Positions 63,197 through 64,000 of a stretch of 64,000 nucleotides of DNA are shown here, piece by piece. Each line of letters opens with the position of its first letter. Position 1 is the stretch's first letter. The notes beneath the pieces are model-generated. The model was given only the letters and a program-made list of their open reading frames with translations, searched no databases and was not told the DNA's origin. The DNA is from CAYGLV01 sp964351025 (GTDB lineage: Bacteria; Actinomycetota; Thermoleophilia; Gaiellales; Gaiellaceae): contig CAYGLV010000004.1 of the NCBI GenBank assembly GCA_964351025.1, positions 1 through 64,000 of the forward strand. Reading direction: 5' to 3'. The position numbers and the translations under genes were made by a program.

Positions 63197-64000
63197 CTAG
63201 GCTCGGGCCCGCTGAAGCCGCCCACGGGAGAGCGGCAGCGTGGCGAGCAGCCAGATCGCCGCAAACGCGACGAGCGCCCACATCGCTCCGGTGAAGCTTC
63301 CCGTCGCATCGCGGACGGCGCCGAGCGTGAACGGGCTCGTCGCGGCGATCAGGTAGCCGACCCCGAGCATCATCCCGACGATCGCGCCGACCCGGTCCGG
63401 CCGGTGTGAGATGTCGAGCGGCAATGTCAGCACCATCGGGAACATCGCGCCGTTGGCAAGGCCGACGAGCGCGACCCACACGTAGGCGCCCCCGGGGGCG
63501 AGCACGAGCCCGGCGACCCCGGTGACGAGCATCACCCCAAGCCCGACCATGAATCGCCGGCGCGAGCCGTGCCTGTCCGCGAACCACGGCACGACCAGCG
63601 AGGACGGGACCGACGCGAGGTTGAGCACAGCGAGCAGCCCCCCCGCGCTCGCCTCACTCCAGCCGCGCTCGACGAACGAGTCCGCGAGCCAGGCGTTCAG
63701 GCCGTAGTACACCAGCCCCATGGACGCGAAGAGCACGACAAGCAGCCACGCCATGCCGCTGCGCAGGGGCAACCGCGGCACGCGCGCCTCGACGCGAGCA
63801 TGCGGGGGCTCGCGGCGCGTGAGCACGAGCCAGGCAAGGAAGAGCCCGCCCGTCACGGCGGAGAACGCCGCGAGCGAGCCGCGCCACCCCCCGGCGGCGT
63901 GCGCGACCGGCACCGCAAGCCCCGAGGAGAGAGCCGATCCGAGCTGGATTCCCGTCGTGTAGACGCCGGTCGCGAACGCGGGGCGGTCGGGGAAGTGCTC
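63197..64000 (-). CDS. MFS transporter (CynX/NimT-like), N-terminus beyond the window
   Basis: About 267 residues of the C-terminal part of a major facilitator; the gene continues past the right edge, so the start is not visible. Eight or more hydrophobic segments are seen (LAAFSAVTGGLFLAWLVL, GMAWLLVVLFASMGLVYYGLNAWL, GLGVMLVTGVAGLVL, VALVGLANGAMFPMVLTL, ALVAFAAIWLLATLPL). VYTTGIQLGSALSSGLAVP near the edge belongs to the end of the N-terminal half. Such carriers export or import small anions. It converges with the SnoaL-like gene. Confidence 0.82.
   Translation of the reverse strand, partial: EHFPDRPAFATGVYTTGIQLGSALSSGLAVPVAHAAGGWRGSLAAFSAVTGGLFLAWLVLTRREPPHARVEARVPRLPLRSGMAWLLVVLFASMGLVYYGLNAWLADSFVERGWSEASAGGLLAVLNLASVPSSLVVPWFADRHGSRRRFMVGLGVMLVTGVAGLVLAPGGAYVWVALVGLANGAMFPMVLTLPLDISHRPDRVGAIVGMMLGVGYLIAATSPFTLGAVRDATGSFTGAMWALVAFAAIWLLATLPLSRGRLQRARA

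Noticed and set aside
1..64000. CRISPR arrays, tRNA/rRNA genes, prophage, insertion sequences with transposase
   Set aside because: No regularly spaced repeats, no cloverleaf or rRNA segments and no transposase or integrase motifs were seen on either strand. The hairpin elements at 943 and 16709 are too short to encode a protein of that kind.

Overview
This is a very GC-rich (about 70 percent by eye), gene-dense bacterial chromosome segment. Four-base start/stop overlaps (ATGA, GTGA, TTGA) and leaderless-looking promoters (a TANNNT -10 box 6 to 8 bases before the start codon) recur throughout. Together with the MoeZ / CysO-CysM / Mec cysteine pathway, the primary sigma factor and the many CoxLMS-type molybdenum hydroxylase genes, this suggests an actinobacterium, perhaps a deep branch such as Thermoleophilia; that placement is inference. 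I saw no rRNA, tRNA, CRISPR array, transposase, integrase or phage gene. No stretch longer than 300 bases lacks a gene.

Layout. 1-3.4 kb: truncated acyl-CoA dehydrogenase, DUF1326 protein, VOC protein, amidohydrolase, HxlR regulator. 3.5-8.4 kb: two M20 peptidases, the primary sigma factor with a clear promoter, and a TPR protein. 8.4-11.6 kb: sulfur-carrier cysteine synthesis genes, with CysO fused to CysM. 11.6-14.4 kb: a third M20 enzyme and malate synthase. 14.4-24.2 kb: one long minus-strand operon that starts with a branched-chain-amino-acid-type ABC transporter (livH, livM, livJ, livG, livF) and runs through a beta-propeller lipoprotein, the two halves of a Tm-1-like protein (UPF0261 and TIM-barrel), a cupin and a quinone oxidoreductase. 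24.3-33.3 kb: VOC, LysR, LarA-like protein, a DUF1858-like protein, then an overlapping operon of molybdenum hydroxylase (Mo, FAD, Fe-S subunits), acyl-CoA ligase and enoyl-CoA hydratase. 33.3-43.9 kb: mostly minus-strand catabolic genes (amidase, RidA, SRPBCC, TPP enzyme, cupins, SDR, NIPSNAP, aldehyde and alcohol dehydrogenases, isochorismatase-like, SMP-30). 44-47.1 kb: molybdenum hydroxylase maturation genes (MoxR/CoxD, CoxE, split XdhC). 47.2-51.2 kb: lactonase-like hydrolase, 2-oxoacid dehydrogenase E1 beta and alpha, APH-like kinase. 51.2-55.7 kb: a second molybdenum hydroxylase whose Mo subunit is split in two, plus cupin and 4-oxalocrotonate tautomerase. 55.9-58.5 kb: B12-dependent diol/glycerol dehydratase (fused large and medium subunits, separate small subunit). 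58.5-64 kb: SDR, FAH-family hydrolase, aldehyde dehydrogenase, epimerase, two small proteins and a truncated MFS transporter.

Taken together the genes read as a heterotroph's toolkit for taking up and oxidising small organic acids, heterocycles or aromatics, peptides and diols.

The most unusual structure is a pair of short related elements (core at 943-985 and 16709-16751). Each is a perfect 12-bp stem whose three-base loop is exactly the start codon ATG on the transcribed strand. Each abuts an extra copy of the last 21 or 48 bases of the upstream gene, in the same reading frame. The resulting mini-ORF ends in a four-base overlap with the start of the downstream gene. Two base pairs of the stem differ between copies, and both differences are compensatory. 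I do not recognise this as a described element.
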